DNA of 64,000 nt from NCBI RefSeq assembly GCF_003248515.1, contig NZ_QFOB01000012.1, positions 62,001 through 126,000 on the forward strand, written 5' to 3'. The stretch is from Sphingomonas sp. (GTDB taxonomy: Bacteria > Pseudomonadota > Alphaproteobacteria > Sphingomonadales > Sphingomonadaceae). Shown in pieces: positions 29,183 to 40,169 of this stretch (positions within the stretch are counted from its first letter, which is position 1; each line of letters opens with the position of its first letter). The notes below the pieces were generated by a model. It did no database searches. It saw only the letters and a program-made list of their open reading frames with translations, and had not been told where the DNA came from. Position numbers and translations under genes: made by a program.

Positions 29183-30247
29183 ATGGCCGTCAACGCCAAG
29201 AATTGGCAGGAACTGAAGAAGCCGATGGGCCTCGAGCGCAAGGCCGGCGGTGGCTCGAAGAGCCGCGCCACCTTCGTCGCCGAGCCGCTGGAGCGCGGCT
29301 TCGGCCTCACGCTCGGCAATGCGCTGCGTCGCGTGCTGCTGTCGTCGCTGCAGGGTGCTGCCGTGACCGCGATCAAAATCGAGAACGTGCTGCACGAATT
29401 CTCGAGCCTCGCCGGCGTGCGCGAGGACGTGACGGACATCGTCCTGAACGTGAAGCAGGTCGCGCTGCGCATGCAGGGCGAAGGCCCGAAGCGCCTCCAG
29501 CTTTCGGCCACCGGCCCCGCCGAAGTGACCGCGGGCGATATCGCCACGTCGGGCGACATCGAGGTGATGAACAAGGATCTCGTGATCTGCCATCTGGACG
29601 AGGGCGCCTCGCTCAACATGGAGCTCACGGTTCATATCGGTAAGGGCTATGTCCCGGCCGCCGCCAACCGCCCGGCCGATGCGCCAATCGGCCTGATCCC
29701 GATCGATGCGCTCTACTCGCCGGTCCGCCAGGTGGCGTACAAGGTCGAGAATACGCGCGTCGGCCAGGAGCTGGATTACGACAAGCTCACCATCACCGTC
29801 GAAACCGATGGCACGGTGACTCCGGAGGACGCGCTCGCTTATTCCGCGCGCATCCTGCAGGATCAGCTTCAGCTGTTCGTCCACTTCGACGAGGGCATGG
29901 CCGTCTCCGCGCCGGTCGCGGCCCACCCGCTGGCCCCGCTCGGCGGCGTGGCGGAACCCGAGGTCGGCTCGAACCAGCTCAACCGCTTCCTCCTCAAGAA
30001 GGTGGACGAGCTGGAGCTTTCGGTCCGCTCGGCCAACTGCCTCAAGAACGACAACATCATCTATATCGGCGATCTGGTTCAGAAGACCGAGGCAGAGATG
30101 CTGCGCACGCCGAATTTCGGCCGCAAGTCGCTCAACGAGATCAAGGAAGTCCTCGCCACGATGGGGCTCCGTCTGGGCATGGAAATCCCCGGCTGGCCGC
30201 CCGAGAATATCGAGGAAATGGCCAAGAAGCTCGAACAGGAATTCTGA
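29183..30247 (+). CDS. rpoA: RNA polymerase alpha subunit
   Basis: 354 residues. The N-terminal dimerisation domain has [20 protein letters not shown]; the C-terminal domain has [20 protein letters not shown] and [19 protein letters not shown], the helix-hairpin-helix that contacts UP elements and activators. Alpha nucleates assembly of beta and beta-prime. GGGGAA precedes the ATG. Relevant neighbour: CarD (50317), a polymerase-binding regulator, is about 20 kb away. Confidence 0.98.
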   Translation: MAVNAKNWQELKKPMGLERKAGGGSKSRATFVAEPLERGFGLTLGNALRRVLLSSLQGAAVTAIKIENVLHEFSSLAGVREDVTDIVLNVKQVALRMQGEGPKRLQLSATGPAEVTAGDIATSGDIEVMNKDLVICHLDEGASLNMELTVHIGKGYVPAAANRPADAPIGLIPIDALYSPVRQVAYKVENTRVGQELDYDKLTITVETDGTVTPEDALAYSARILQDQLQLFVHFDEGMAVSAPVAAHPLAPLGGVAEPEVGSNQLNRFLLKKVDELELSVRSANCLKNDNIIYIGDLVQKTEAEMLRTPNFGRKSLNEIKEVLATMGLRLGMEIPGWPPENIEEMAKKLEQEF

Positions 30248-30254
30248 TGCGGCG

Positions 30255-30271
30255 GGCGGCGTGATGCCGCC
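30255..30271 (+). promoter_or_regulatory. Hairpin directly after rpoA
   Basis: GGCGGC (30255-30260), loop GTGAT, GCCGCC (30266-30271), 7 nt beyond the stop. No T-tract. It continues the pattern of a hairpin after every alpha-operon gene. Confidence 0.4.
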
Positions 30272-30281
30272 TTCCCGTCCG

Positions 30282-30364
30282 CCCGGCGGAGGCCGGGATC
30301 CATGTCTGTCGCTTCCGGGCGGCACGATCTGGAGAGAGGAACATGGGTCCCGGCCTCCGCCGGG
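30282..30364. repeat. Long imperfect inverted repeat between rpoA and rplQ
   Basis: A 24-nt arm at 30282-30305 is complementary to 30341-30364 with one mismatch (A/T versus G/T site), across a 35-nt spacer. The arm begins CCCGGCGGAGGCCGGGATCC. It resembles dispersed intergenic repeats I associate with sphingomonads and would fold into a long cruciform in the rpoA-rplQ transcript. Confidence 0.75.
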
Positions 30365-30449
30365 GCGACGTTAAGACAGGGCGGTCCACGTCGCCGCCTG
30401 GCTGGGGTTACCTGATACGGGCCCCTGACGAACGAGAAGGAAAGTTACT

Positions 30450-30863
30450 ATGCGTCATCGCGTCGGCGGTCGTAAGCTTCAGCGCACCGCGTCTCATCGT
30501 GCGGCCCTGTTCCGCAATCAGTCGGCCGCGCTCATCAAGCATGAGCAGATTATCACCACGCTCGCCAAGGCGAAGGAGCTTCGCCCCTATGTCGAGAAGC
30601 TGGTGACGCTGGCCAAGAAGGGCGGCCTCTCCAACCGTCGTCTCGCGCATGCGCGCCTGATGGACGATGCCCAGCTGGTGAAGCTGTTCGACGTGCTGGC
30701 CTCGCGCTACGCGACCCGCAACGGCGGCTATACCCGCATCATCAAGGCCGGCACGCGCGGCTCGGACGCCGCCGCCATGGCCGTGATCGAGTTCGTCGAC
30801 CGTGACGTTTCGGCCAAGGGCCAGGATTCGGGCCCGGTCGAGCTGCTTGACGAAGCGGCCTGA
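30450..30863 (+). CDS. rplQ: 50S ribosomal protein L17
   Basis: 137 residues. [20 protein letters not shown], the [20 protein letters not shown] helix and [23 protein letters not shown] [18 protein letters not shown] identify L17. The C-terminal 15 residues are acidic. AAGGAAAG lies before the ATG. Last gene of the ribosomal superoperon. Confidence 0.98.
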   Translation: MRHRVGGRKLQRTASHRAALFRNQSAALIKHEQIITTLAKAKELRPYVEKLVTLAKKGGLSNRRLAHARLMDDAQLVKLFDVLASRYATRNGGYTRIIKAGTRGSDAAAMAVIEFVDRDVSAKGQDSGPVELLDEAA

Positions 30864-30895
30864 TCGCCCGGCTCGTTTGGGCCACAATGAATGAA

Positions 30896-30927
30896 GGGCC
30901 GGGGGCGAAAGCCTCCGGCCCTTTTTT
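30896..30927 (+). terminator. Intrinsic terminator ending the ribosomal superoperon
   Basis: An 11-bp stem (30896-30906 with 30911-30921, one G-T pair) capped by a GAAA tetraloop and followed by TTTTTT (30922-30927). Textbook Rho-independent terminator 33 nt after rplQ. Confidence 0.95.
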
Positions 30928-31058
30928 CGTTTCGGGCGCGGTTCTCGGGGCGCTCTGCCCTGGCGCGGGCCTGGGATGGCGCCTTTTCGCGGCGCCGGTG
31001 GCTTGATTCCCGTTTCAGGCTGATTCAGCCTGACGCAATCAGGCTTTCGAGGCTTTCC

Positions 31059-33188
31059 ATGACCTTTCGTTCGGTGTTGTTTTCCATGGCCCTGCTTTCC
31101 ACCGCCGCCCCTGCCACCCCGCCGCAGACGGCGGCGCCCTATCCCGCGACGGAGCGGGGCACGACGGTGGAGCATCCCTTCGGCCTCTCCATTCCCGATC
31201 CCTATCGCTGGCTGGAAGGCGATGTGCGCACGGATGCGAAGGTTCGCGCCTGGGTGGATGGGCAGAGCCGGTTTACCGAAGCCTATCTCGCCACGCTGCC
31301 CGGCCGCGATGCGATCAAGGCGCGTCTTACCCAGCTGTGGAATTTCGAAAAGTTCGCCGTGCCCCAGCGGCGCGGCGAGCGGCTCTTCTACCGGCGGAAC
31401 AGCGGCCTCCAGAATCAGTATGTCCTGTATGTGCAGGATGGGGCCGGCGCGCCCCGCGTCCTGATCGATCCCAATCCCTGGTCGCAGGATGGCGCGACGG
31501 CACTGGCCGAATGGGATGCGTCGCCGGATGGCCGCTACGTGGCCTATGGCGTGCAGGAAGGCGGCACGGACTGGCGTACCTTCCATGTGGTGGATGTCGC
31601 CAGCGGCAAGCTGCTGCCCGATGCCGTCGAATGGGGTAAATATACGAACATCAGCTGGAAGGGCGATGGTTCGGGCTTTTTCTATGGCCGTTATGCCAAG
31701 CCGGAAGGCGAGCATCTCTATACGTCCGGCACGCTCGATCAGCGCATCTATTTCCACAAGGTCGGTACGCCCCAGTCGGCCGACAGCCTCGTCTATGCGA
31801 CGCCGGATCGGCCGAAGCTGACGCACAGCCTCCATGTCAGCGCCGATGGCCGCTGGCTCACGATCCTCTCGACCGAGGATGATGTGAAAACCGAACTGGT
31901 CGCGCTCGATCTGGCGAAAGCCGGAGCCACGCCCCGCATCCTGATCCCCTATGGCGATCATGAGCTGCAGGTGGCGGGCACGGCGGGGGACAGGCTGTTC
32001 GTGGTGACGACCGAAGGCGCGCCGCGCAAGCGGATCGTTTCGCTCGACGGTACGGCGCCCGGGCATCCGGAGGCCAGCCCGCTGATCGCCGAAGGGGCGG
32101 GCACGATTGATTCCGCCTCGATCGTCGGCGGCCGTTTCCTCGTCGTCACGATGGAGGATGCCAAGAGCGTGGTGCGGCGCTTTGCGCTGGATGGGACGAC
32201 GCAGGGCATGGTCGCGCTTCCCGGCATCGGCACCGCCGCGGGCTTCGCCGAGGATGAGGACGCCCCCGTCACTTATTACAGCTTCGCCAGCTACAACCGG
32301 CCGGCGACCATCTATCGCTATGATGCGGTGGCCAACGCATCGACCGTCTTCAAGGCGCCCCAGGCGCCGTTCGATCCCGGCCAGTATGAGGTGACCCAGG
32401 TCTTCAACACCTCGAAGGACGGGACGCGCGTGCCCATGTTCGTCGCGCACCGGAGGGGCCTGGATCTGTCGGCCGGCGCCTCGACGCTGCTCTATGGCTA
32501 TGGCGGCTTCAACATCCCGGTGCTGCCGGCCTTCTCGGTCGCGTGGCTCGACTGGATGGAGATGGGCGGCGTGATCGCGGTGGCGAATCTGCGCGGCGGC
32601 GGCGAATATGGGAAGGCCTGGCACGATGCCGGCAAGCTCCTGCACAAGCAGAATGTGTTCGACGATTTCATCGCCGCGGCCGAATATCTCGTCTCCACCG
32701 GGATCACGCGAAAGGACAGGCTCGTCATCAACGGCGGCTCGAACGGCGGGCTGCTGGTGGGGGCGGTGACCAATCAGCGGCCGGATCTGTTCGCGGCGGC
32801 GATCCCGCAGGTCGGCGTGATGGACATGGCGCGCTTCACCAACTGGACGGCGGGCCGCTTCTGGACGGGCGACTATGGCGATCCGGCCAAGGCGGATGAA
32901 CTCGCCTACAACCTCACCTATTCGCCCTATCACACGATCCGGAACGGGGCGGCCTATCCCGCCATCCTCGTCACCACCGCCGATACGGACGATCGCGTCG
33001 TGCCGGCGCACAGCTTCAAATATGCGGCAGCGCTGCAGGCGGCGGAGATCGGGCCGAAGCCGCACCTCATCCGCATCGAGACCCGCGCGGGCCACGGCTC
33101 CGGCAAGCCGACGTCCAAGGCGATCGAGGAATATGCCGATATTCTGGCCTTCGCCGCCTACTGGACGGGGATGGCGCCGCCCAGATGA
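31059..33188 (+). CDS. Prolyl oligopeptidase (S9A), exported
   Basis: 709 residues. A short signal-like N-terminus (MTFRSVLFSMALLSTAAPA) is followed by the family start HPFGLSIPDPYRWLEGD, a seven-bladed propeller (about 90-430) and an alpha/beta-hydrolase domain. The triad is visible: nucleophile Ser561 in NGGSNGG, Asp in ADTDDRVVPAHS, His in RAGHGSGK. It cleaves small peptides after proline, probably in the periplasm. ATG 31059 with GAGG 7 nt upstream was chosen; the frame is open further but runs back through the rplQ terminator. Monocistronic. Confidence 0.93.
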   Translation: MTFRSVLFSMALLSTAAPATPPQTAAPYPATERGTTVEHPFGLSIPDPYRWLEGDVRTDAKVRAWVDGQSRFTEAYLATLPGRDAIKARLTQLWNFEKFAVPQRRGERLFYRRNSGLQNQYVLYVQDGAGAPRVLIDPNPWSQDGATALAEWDASPDGRYVAYGVQEGGTDWRTFHVVDVASGKLLPDAVEWGKYTNISWKGDGSGFFYGRYAKPEGEHLYTSGTLDQRIYFHKVGTPQSADSLVYATPDRPKLTHSLHVSADGRWLTILSTEDDVKTELVALDLAKAGATPRILIPYGDHELQVAGTAGDRLFVVTTEGAPRKRIVSLDGTAPGHPEASPLIAEGAGTIDSASIVGGRFLVVTMEDAKSVVRRFALDGTTQGMVALPGIGTAAGFAEDEDAPVTYYSFASYNRPATIYRYDAVANASTVFKAPQAPFDPGQYEVTQVFNTSKDGTRVPMFVAHRRGLDLSAGASTLLYGYGGFNIPVLPAFSVAWLDWMEMGGVIAVANLRGGGEYGKAWHDAGKLLHKQNVFDDFIAAAEYLVSTGITRKDRLVINGGSNGGLLVGAVTNQRPDLFAAAIPQVGVMDMARFTNWTAGRFWTGDYGDPAKADELAYNLTYSPYHTIRNGAAYPAILVTTADTDDRVVPAHSFKYAAALQAAEIGPKPHLIRIETRAGHGSGKPTSKAIEEYADILAFAAYWTGMAPPR

Positions 33189-33203
33189 GCGCCAGCGCCC
33201 TTT

Positions 33204-33286
33204 CCGTTCGTCCCAGGCGGGTCGGAGCAGGCGCCGAGGGCGGTGACGCCCCCAGCCCGGTCTTCGGCCTCGCCCAGGACGAACGG
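33204..33286. repeat. Inverted repeat between convergent genes
   Basis: CCGTTCGTCC (33204-33213) and GGACGAACGG (33277-33286) are perfect complements across a 63-nt spacer, with partial matching continuing inwards. It fills the 115-nt gap between the convergent peptidase and hppA genes and may terminate both, though no T-tract is present. Confidence 0.6.
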
Positions 33287-33303
33287 GCGGGTTGATCGAT
33301 CCG

Positions 33304-35436
33304 TCAGCCGTGCGCGGCCAGCGCGGCGAGCAAGAGCAGGGCCACGATGTTGGTGATCTTGATCATCGGGTTCACGGCGGGTCCGGCCGTATCCTTGTAG
33401 GGATCGCCCACCGTATCGCCGGTCACGGCAGCCTTGTGCGCCTCCGATCCCTTGCCGCCATGATTGCCGTCCTCGATATATTTCTTGGCATTGTCCCACG
33501 CGCCGCCGCCCGACGTCATCGAGATGGCGACGAACAGGCCGGAGACGATCACGCCCAGCAGCAGGGCGCCCAGTGAGGCGAAGCCGTTGGCGGGACCGGC
33601 CACCCAGCGGATCACGAAATAGACCACCACCGGCGCCAGCACAGGCAGAAGGCTGGGCACGATCATCTCGCGGATCGCCGCCTTCGTCACGAGATCCACG
33701 GTGCGCGCATAATCGGGGCGGCTGGTCCCTTCCATGATGCCGGGATTGGAGCGGAACTGGTCGCGCACATCCTCCACCACCGATCCCGCCGCCCGGCCGA
33801 CCGCCGTCATGCCGAAGGCGCCGAACACGAAGGGCAGCAGCGCGCCGAGCAGCAGGCCGACGATCACGTACGGATTGGAGAGCGAGAAATCGACGGCGAG
33901 ATCGGGGAAATATTCCTTCAGATCCGCCGTATAGGCGCCGAACAGAACGAGCGCCGCCAACGCCGCCGATCCGATCGCATAGCCCTTGGTCACGGCCTTG
34001 GTGGTGTTGCCCACCGCATCCAGCGCATCCGTCTTCTCGCGCACGCTGTCTTCGAGGCCCGCCATTTCGGCAATGCCGCCGGCATTGTCGGTCACGGGGC
34101 CATAGGCATCCAGCGCCACCACCATGCCTGCGAGCGCCAGCATCGATGTAGCCCCGAAAGCGATGCCGATCACGCCGGCCAGTTGATAGGCGGCGATCAC
34201 GGCGATCACGATCACGATCGTGGGGAGTGCCGTGGATTCCAGGCTGATCGCCAGCCCCTGGATCACGTTGGTGCCATGGCCCGTTACGCTGGCCTGCGCG
34301 ATCGATTTCACCGGGCGATAATTGGTGCCCGTATAATATTCGGTGATCCACACGAGCGCGCCCGTCACCGCAAGGCCGATCATCATGCACCAGAACAGGC
34401 TCATGCCCGTGAAGCCGGTCTGCGCGGCGACGGCGGCCGGCGTTCCCGGGCCGGCCGCCTCGGCGGGGCCGCCGATCGGGGCATTGAGATCGCCCAGCGC
34501 ATAATAGCTGGCCACATAGATGGCGGGCACGGCGAGGATCGCGGAGGTCCAGAAGCCCTTGTAGAGCGCGCCCATGATCGATCCCGATCCCAGGCGGACC
34601 ATATAGGTGCCGATGATCGAGGTGATGATGCACACCCCGCCCACCAGCAGGGGCAGGCTCATCAGCGCCAGCGCCTCCGGCCCCTTCACGAACAGCGCGA
34701 TCGAGACCATCGTGACGCCGAGCGTGACGACATAGGTTTCGAACAGGTCGGCCGCCATGCCGGCGCAATCGCCGACATTGTCGCCGACATTGTCGGCGAT
34801 CACGGCGGGGTTGCGCGGATCATCCTCGGGAATGCCGGCTTCCACCTTGCCCACCAGATCGGCGCCCACATCGGCCGCCTTGGTGAAGATGCCGCCGCCC
34901 AGCCGCGCGAAGATGGAGATGAGCGAGGCGCCGAAGGACAATGCCACCAGCGCATTGATGACGATGCGATCCGTGGGCGCATGGCCGCCGGGGCCGATGA
35001 GCGCCCAGAAGAAGACAGAAATGGCGAGCAGGCCCAGCCCCGCCACCAGCATGCCGGTGATCGCGCCCGAGCGGAAAGCGGTGGTGAGGCCCGCCTGCAG
35101 GCTGCTGCGCGCGGCTTCCGCCGTGCGCACGTTCGCCTTCACGGATATGTTCATGCCGACGAAGCCGGTCGCGCCGGACAGGAGTGCCCCGATCAGGAAG
35201 CCGATCGCCGATATCTTCCCGAGCAGGAAGAAGACCAGCACGACCATTACGAAGCCGACGATCGCGATCGTCGTATATTGGCGGGCGAGATAGGCGCGGG
35301 CGCCTTCCTGAACGGCGGCGGCGATATCCTGCATCCGGGCGTTGCCGGCGGGCAGCTTCAGAACCTGACCGCTCGTGACGAGGCCGTAGATCACGGCCAG
35401 TGCGCCACACGCGATCGCAAGCTGGACTATTGCCAT
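33304..35436 (-). CDS. hppA: Membrane H+-translocating pyrophosphatase, K+-independent type
   Basis: 710 residues with about 16 membrane helices. The catalytic loop is [19 protein letters not shown] followed by [20 protein letters not shown]. The segment [10 protein letters not shown] has Lys and Thr at the two positions that distinguish K+-independent from K+-dependent enzymes (the latter have Ala and Gly/Ala). It hydrolyses PPi and pumps protons across the inner membrane, saving energy from biosynthesis. GGAGAGGA precedes the ATG. Follows thiL after 98 nt on the same strand. Confidence 0.96.
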   Translation of the reverse strand: MAIVQLAIACGALAVIYGLVTSGQVLKLPAGNARMQDIAAAVQEGARAYLARQYTTIAIVGFVMVVLVFFLLGKISAIGFLIGALLSGATGFVGMNISVKANVRTAEAARSSLQAGLTTAFRSGAITGMLVAGLGLLAISVFFWALIGPGGHAPTDRIVINALVALSFGASLISIFARLGGGIFTKAADVGADLVGKVEAGIPEDDPRNPAVIADNVGDNVGDCAGMAADLFETYVVTLGVTMVSIALFVKGPEALALMSLPLLVGGVCIITSIIGTYMVRLGSGSIMGALYKGFWTSAILAVPAIYVASYYALGDLNAPIGGPAEAAGPGTPAAVAAQTGFTGMSLFWCMMIGLAVTGALVWITEYYTGTNYRPVKSIAQASVTGHGTNVIQGLAISLESTALPTIVIVIAVIAAYQLAGVIGIAFGATSMLALAGMVVALDAYGPVTDNAGGIAEMAGLEDSVREKTDALDAVGNTTKAVTKGYAIGSAALAALVLFGAYTADLKEYFPDLAVDFSLSNPYVIVGLLLGALLPFVFGAFGMTAVGRAAGSVVEDVRDQFRSNPGIMEGTSRPDYARTVDLVTKAAIREMIVPSLLPVLAPVVVYFVIRWVAGPANGFASLGALLLGVIVSGLFVAISMTSGGGAWDNAKKYIEDGNHGGKGSEAHKAAVTGDTVGDPYKDTAGPAVNPMIKITNIVALLLLAALAAHG

Positions 35437-35534
35437 GCGATGTCCTCTCCTATGCGGCAGGTCGCTGCGTGGCGCCCGCTCTGGGCGGGAGTATGAACAG
35501 CGGCAGGGCGTTGGGCAAGCCGCGCGATCGGAGC

Positions 35535-36464
35535 CTATCCGCCATGTTCGTAGCCCAGCCGCAGAGGGCGCTCGACCGGGCCGAGCGCGTCGATCAGGAC
35601 GAAGCCTTCGTCCGCCTGGAAGCGGCCGATCGCGGTGATCGGCAGGCCGCCCGGCAGCGCGATGTCCAGCCCATCGGGTGCTGCGAACAGCAGCTCATAA
35701 TCGTCGCCCGCGCTGGCGGCGGCGATCCGCCCGGCCTGATCGGCATCGCAGCCTTCGGCGAGGGGCACGGCATCCAGATCGATCGTGACGCCCAGACCGC
35801 TGGCCTGGGCCATGCGCAGCGCATCGATGAAAAGCCCGTCCGACACATCCATCATCGCATGGACATGTGGCGCGAGCGTGCGCCCCTCCGCGAGCCGGGG
35901 CGTGGGGCGGCGATAGGCGGCGAGCGCGCCGGCCGGCCCATCCCGCCGCCCCTGCGCCACCGCGAGGCCAAGCCCCGCCGCCCCGATCGCGCCGGTGACG
36001 TACAGCACATCGTCCGCCTGTGCGCCCGCCCGTGATGGCGCGCCCGTCTGCGGCGCCTCCCCGATGGCGGTGAGTCCCATCATGCGCGGCGCACCTTCGG
36101 GGGCGGAAACCGTGTCACCCCCCAGCAGGGCCGCGTCGAAATGATCCAGCACGGTGCGCAGGCCTTTGACGAAGCTGAGATCCCAGGCCTCGCCGCCCAG
36201 CGGATAACCGAGCAGCACGCCCAGCGGCCGCGCGCCCTTTGCGGCGAGATCCGAAAGATTCACCGCGACCAGCTTCCAGGCCACGTCTTCGGGCGGATCG
36301 CCGGGCAGATAATGAATGCCCTCCACGATCATGTCATGCGTGAGCACCAGCGCGTGATCGCCCATCGGCAACACGGCCGCATCGTCCACCAGCGCGCGGG
36401 CGGCCGGATCCCGGGCCAGCCCGCGCAGCGCAGCGATGAAGGCGCCTTCGTCGGACACGGCCAT
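35535..36464 (-). CDS. thiL: Thiamine-monophosphate kinase
   Basis: 309 residues. [20 protein letters not shown], the metal-binding [23 protein letters not shown] and [16 protein letters not shown] are the ThiL motifs of the AIRS/PurM fold. It phosphorylates thiamine phosphate to the diphosphate cofactor. The ATG overlaps the upstream creatininase stop by 1 nt (TGATG); a longer open frame upstream lies inside that gene and is rejected. Confidence 0.95.
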   Translation of the reverse strand: MAVSDEGAFIAALRGLARDPAARALVDDAAVLPMGDHALVLTHDMIVEGIHYLPGDPPEDVAWKLVAVNLSDLAAKGARPLGVLLGYPLGGEAWDLSFVKGLRTVLDHFDAALLGGDTVSAPEGAPRMMGLTAIGEAPQTGAPSRAGAQADDVLYVTGAIGAAGLGLAVAQGRRDGPAGALAAYRRPTPRLAEGRTLAPHVHAMMDVSDGLFIDALRMAQASGLGVTIDLDAVPLAEGCDADQAGRIAAASAGDDYELLFAAPDGLDIALPGGLPITAIGRFQADEGFVLIDALGPVERPLRLGYEHGG

Positions 36465-37285
36465 CAATGGCAGGCGCCGGCGTCGGCCAGCTGCTGGCGC
36501 AACTGTTCCGCTGCCAGCTTCACGCGGATCGCGCCGAAGCGGCGGCCCATCGCCACCGTGGCGCCGCGCGGATCGCCCGAAATGCCGTGCGCGTCGATCG
36601 GCCCGTTGCCGTCGTTCGTCAGCGTGCCGGGCGCCATCAGGCCGGGGCGGACGAGGCCGGGATCGGCCGCCATCGTCTCGGCCGTGTCCCACAGGCCGCC
36701 ATGGCCGCCCGGCACCTTGCCCGAAGCCTTGATCTCCGCCTCTATCTGCTGGCGTGCCTTCGTATAGGCATCCTCCACGAAGAAGACGCGTGCGCCCCTG
36801 GGCCGATATTCCTTGTCCAGCCGCTCCACCATATCGCGCAGCTGGGGCATGCCGTCGCCATGATCGGTGAGGATCGCCACTCGGCGGAAGCCGCCGCCGA
36901 TCAGGCTGCGCGCGACATCCTCGTTCACGGCCACCCATGTTTCGGGCCGCAGGCTGACCGTGCCGGCAAAGGCCATGCGGGCGGCGTCGTTGGGCGAGAA
37001 GGGCATCACCGGCAGCAGGATCGCATCCCCGATCGCCTGCGCCAGCTGCGCGCCATATTGGTAGATGCGCAGATTATGCTTGCCGAGCGCGAGGTGCGGT
37101 CCGCTTTCCTCGACCCCCCCATTGTAGAGCAGGGCGACGGGGCAGCCCGTCTCCAGTCTTTCCTTCAGCTCCACGGTCGTCAGTTGTTCGAGTGCGGCGG
37201 GCTTCCCGGCGGCGGCGGCCGGCCCGGCCACGAGCGCCATGGCGAAGATCGCCGCTCCCTTCTTCAGGATCCTGGTCCAGGGCAT
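36464..37285 (-). CDS. Exported creatininase-family protein with altered metal motif
   Basis: 273 residues; ATG 37285 has GAGGA 7 nt upstream and begins a signal peptide (ILKKGAAIFAMALVAGPAAAA). The creatininase pattern is present but modified: the usual G-x-x-E-x-H-G-x-H is GGVEESGPHLALGKHN, so the second-position His is Ser and the following Asp is His. Later blocks ILTDHGDGM, GGHGGLWDTAETM and GISGDPRGAT match. Canonical members are metal-dependent amidohydrolases in the cytoplasm; this exported branch may have different metal ligands or substrate. Coupled to thiL, so an operonic link to thiamine salvage is possible but unproven. Confidence 0.8.
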   Translation of the reverse strand: MPWTRILKKGAAIFAMALVAGPAAAAGKPAALEQLTTVELKERLETGCPVALLYNGGVEESGPHLALGKHNLRIYQYGAQLAQAIGDAILLPVMPFSPNDAARMAFAGTVSLRPETWVAVNEDVARSLIGGGFRRVAILTDHGDGMPQLRDMVERLDKEYRPRGARVFFVEDAYTKARQQIEAEIKASGKVPGGHGGLWDTAETMAADPGLVRPGLMAPGTLTNDGNGPIDAHGISGDPRGATVAMGRRFGAIRVKLAAEQLRQQLADAGACH

Positions 37286-37381
37286 GATGACATCCTCTCT
37301 GCGATATGGCGAAATCCTAGGACCGGGCGGTCGGGGGAGCAATTGCCGTGGCACCTTGGCGGCTTCGGGCGTTTAGCCCCC

Positions 37382-38362
37382 ATGGTGATATTGGCAGATC
37401 CTCCACGCCCGCGGCCCGATCCCCATGGCCGCACCGCGCGCACGCCCATCGCGCTGCCGATGCGGGCCTGGCGCGAGATTATCGGGCGCGTCTGGATCAA
37501 GACCGGCACGGACAATATCGGCCTGCTCGCGGCGGGCGTGGCTTTCTATGCCTTTCTCTCGATCGTTCCGCTGCTGGGCGCGCTGGTGATGACCTACGGG
37601 CTGATCGCCGATCCCGCCACGATCGCCGGCCACATGCGCGCGATCATCGGCGTGGTGCCCAGGGATGCGGCGAAGCTGATCCTCGACCAACTCGTCAGCC
37701 TCGTCACGACAGCTGCGAGCAAGAAGGGCATAGGGCTGCTCGTGGCGCTCCTGATCGCACTTTACGGGGCGACGCGCGCATCCGGCGCGATCATGACGGC
37801 GCTGAACGTCGTCTATGAGCAGAGCGAACGCCGGGGGATCATCCGGACGACGCTGATTTCCTTCGTCCTGATCGTCGGCGCGGTGCTCGTGGGGATCGTG
37901 GGCCTGCTGGCGGCATCCGCGCTCGCTCTGGTCGGCCGGTTCGTAGAGGGGCTGGGATCGGGCGTCGCGATCGCCATCAACGCTGCCACCTGGGCCGTCG
38001 CCGCGTCGCTTGCCTCGATCGGGATCGGCGCGGCCTATCGCTTCGGCCCGTCGCGCAGCGATGCGCGCTGGCAGTGGCTCACGGCCGGATCCGCGCTCGC
38101 GACCTTCCTGTGGCTCATCGCGACAGTGGGCTTCGGTGCCTATGCGGCGACATTGGGCAATTACAACGCCACCTATGGATCACTCGGCGCCGTCGTGGTG
38201 CTGCTGATGTGGCTGTGGGTTTCGGCCTATGCGATCCTGCTGGGCGCCGTCATCAATGCGGAGGCGGAGCGCCAGACGGCGCGGGATACGACGACGGGCA
38301 GCCCCAGGCCGCTCGGCCAGCGTGGCGCGACGGTGGCCGATCAGGTGGCGCCGGCGGGTTGA
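37382..38362 (+). CDS. YihY/BrkB-type inner-membrane protein
   Basis: 326 residues with six hydrophobic segments. The family pattern is clear: NIGLLAAGVAFYAFLSIVPLL, GATRASGAIMTALNVVYEQ, and GNYNATYGSLGAVVVLLMWLW followed by LLGAVINAEAERQ. Members of UPF0761 were once called ribonuclease BN in error; their function is unknown, with roles in envelope or export suggested. The start is uncertain (ATG 37382 or 37460); neither has a clear ribosome site. Divergent from the creatininase-family gene. Confidence 0.85.
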   Translation: MVILADPPRPRPDPHGRTARTPIALPMRAWREIIGRVWIKTGTDNIGLLAAGVAFYAFLSIVPLLGALVMTYGLIADPATIAGHMRAIIGVVPRDAAKLILDQLVSLVTTAASKKGIGLLVALLIALYGATRASGAIMTALNVVYEQSERRGIIRTTLISFVLIVGAVLVGIVGLLAASALALVGRFVEGLGSGVAIAINAATWAVAASLASIGIGAAYRFGPSRSDARWQWLTAGSALATFLWLIATVGFGAYAATLGNYNATYGSLGAVVVLLMWLWVSAYAILLGAVINAEAERQTARDTTTGSPRPLGQRGATVADQVAPAG

Positions 38363-38404
38363 GCGGGCCGCGCCCCCGCGCCGGACGGATGCCCGGCCAC
38401 GGCC

Positions 38405-40162
<1,758 letters not shown>

Positions 40163-40169
40163 GCGCGCC

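Noticed and set aside
30408..33095. 895-codon open frame antisense to rplQ and the prolyl oligopeptidase
   Set aside because: It spans two unrelated genes, the ribosomal terminator and an intergenic region on the other strand, which no real gene would do without motifs.
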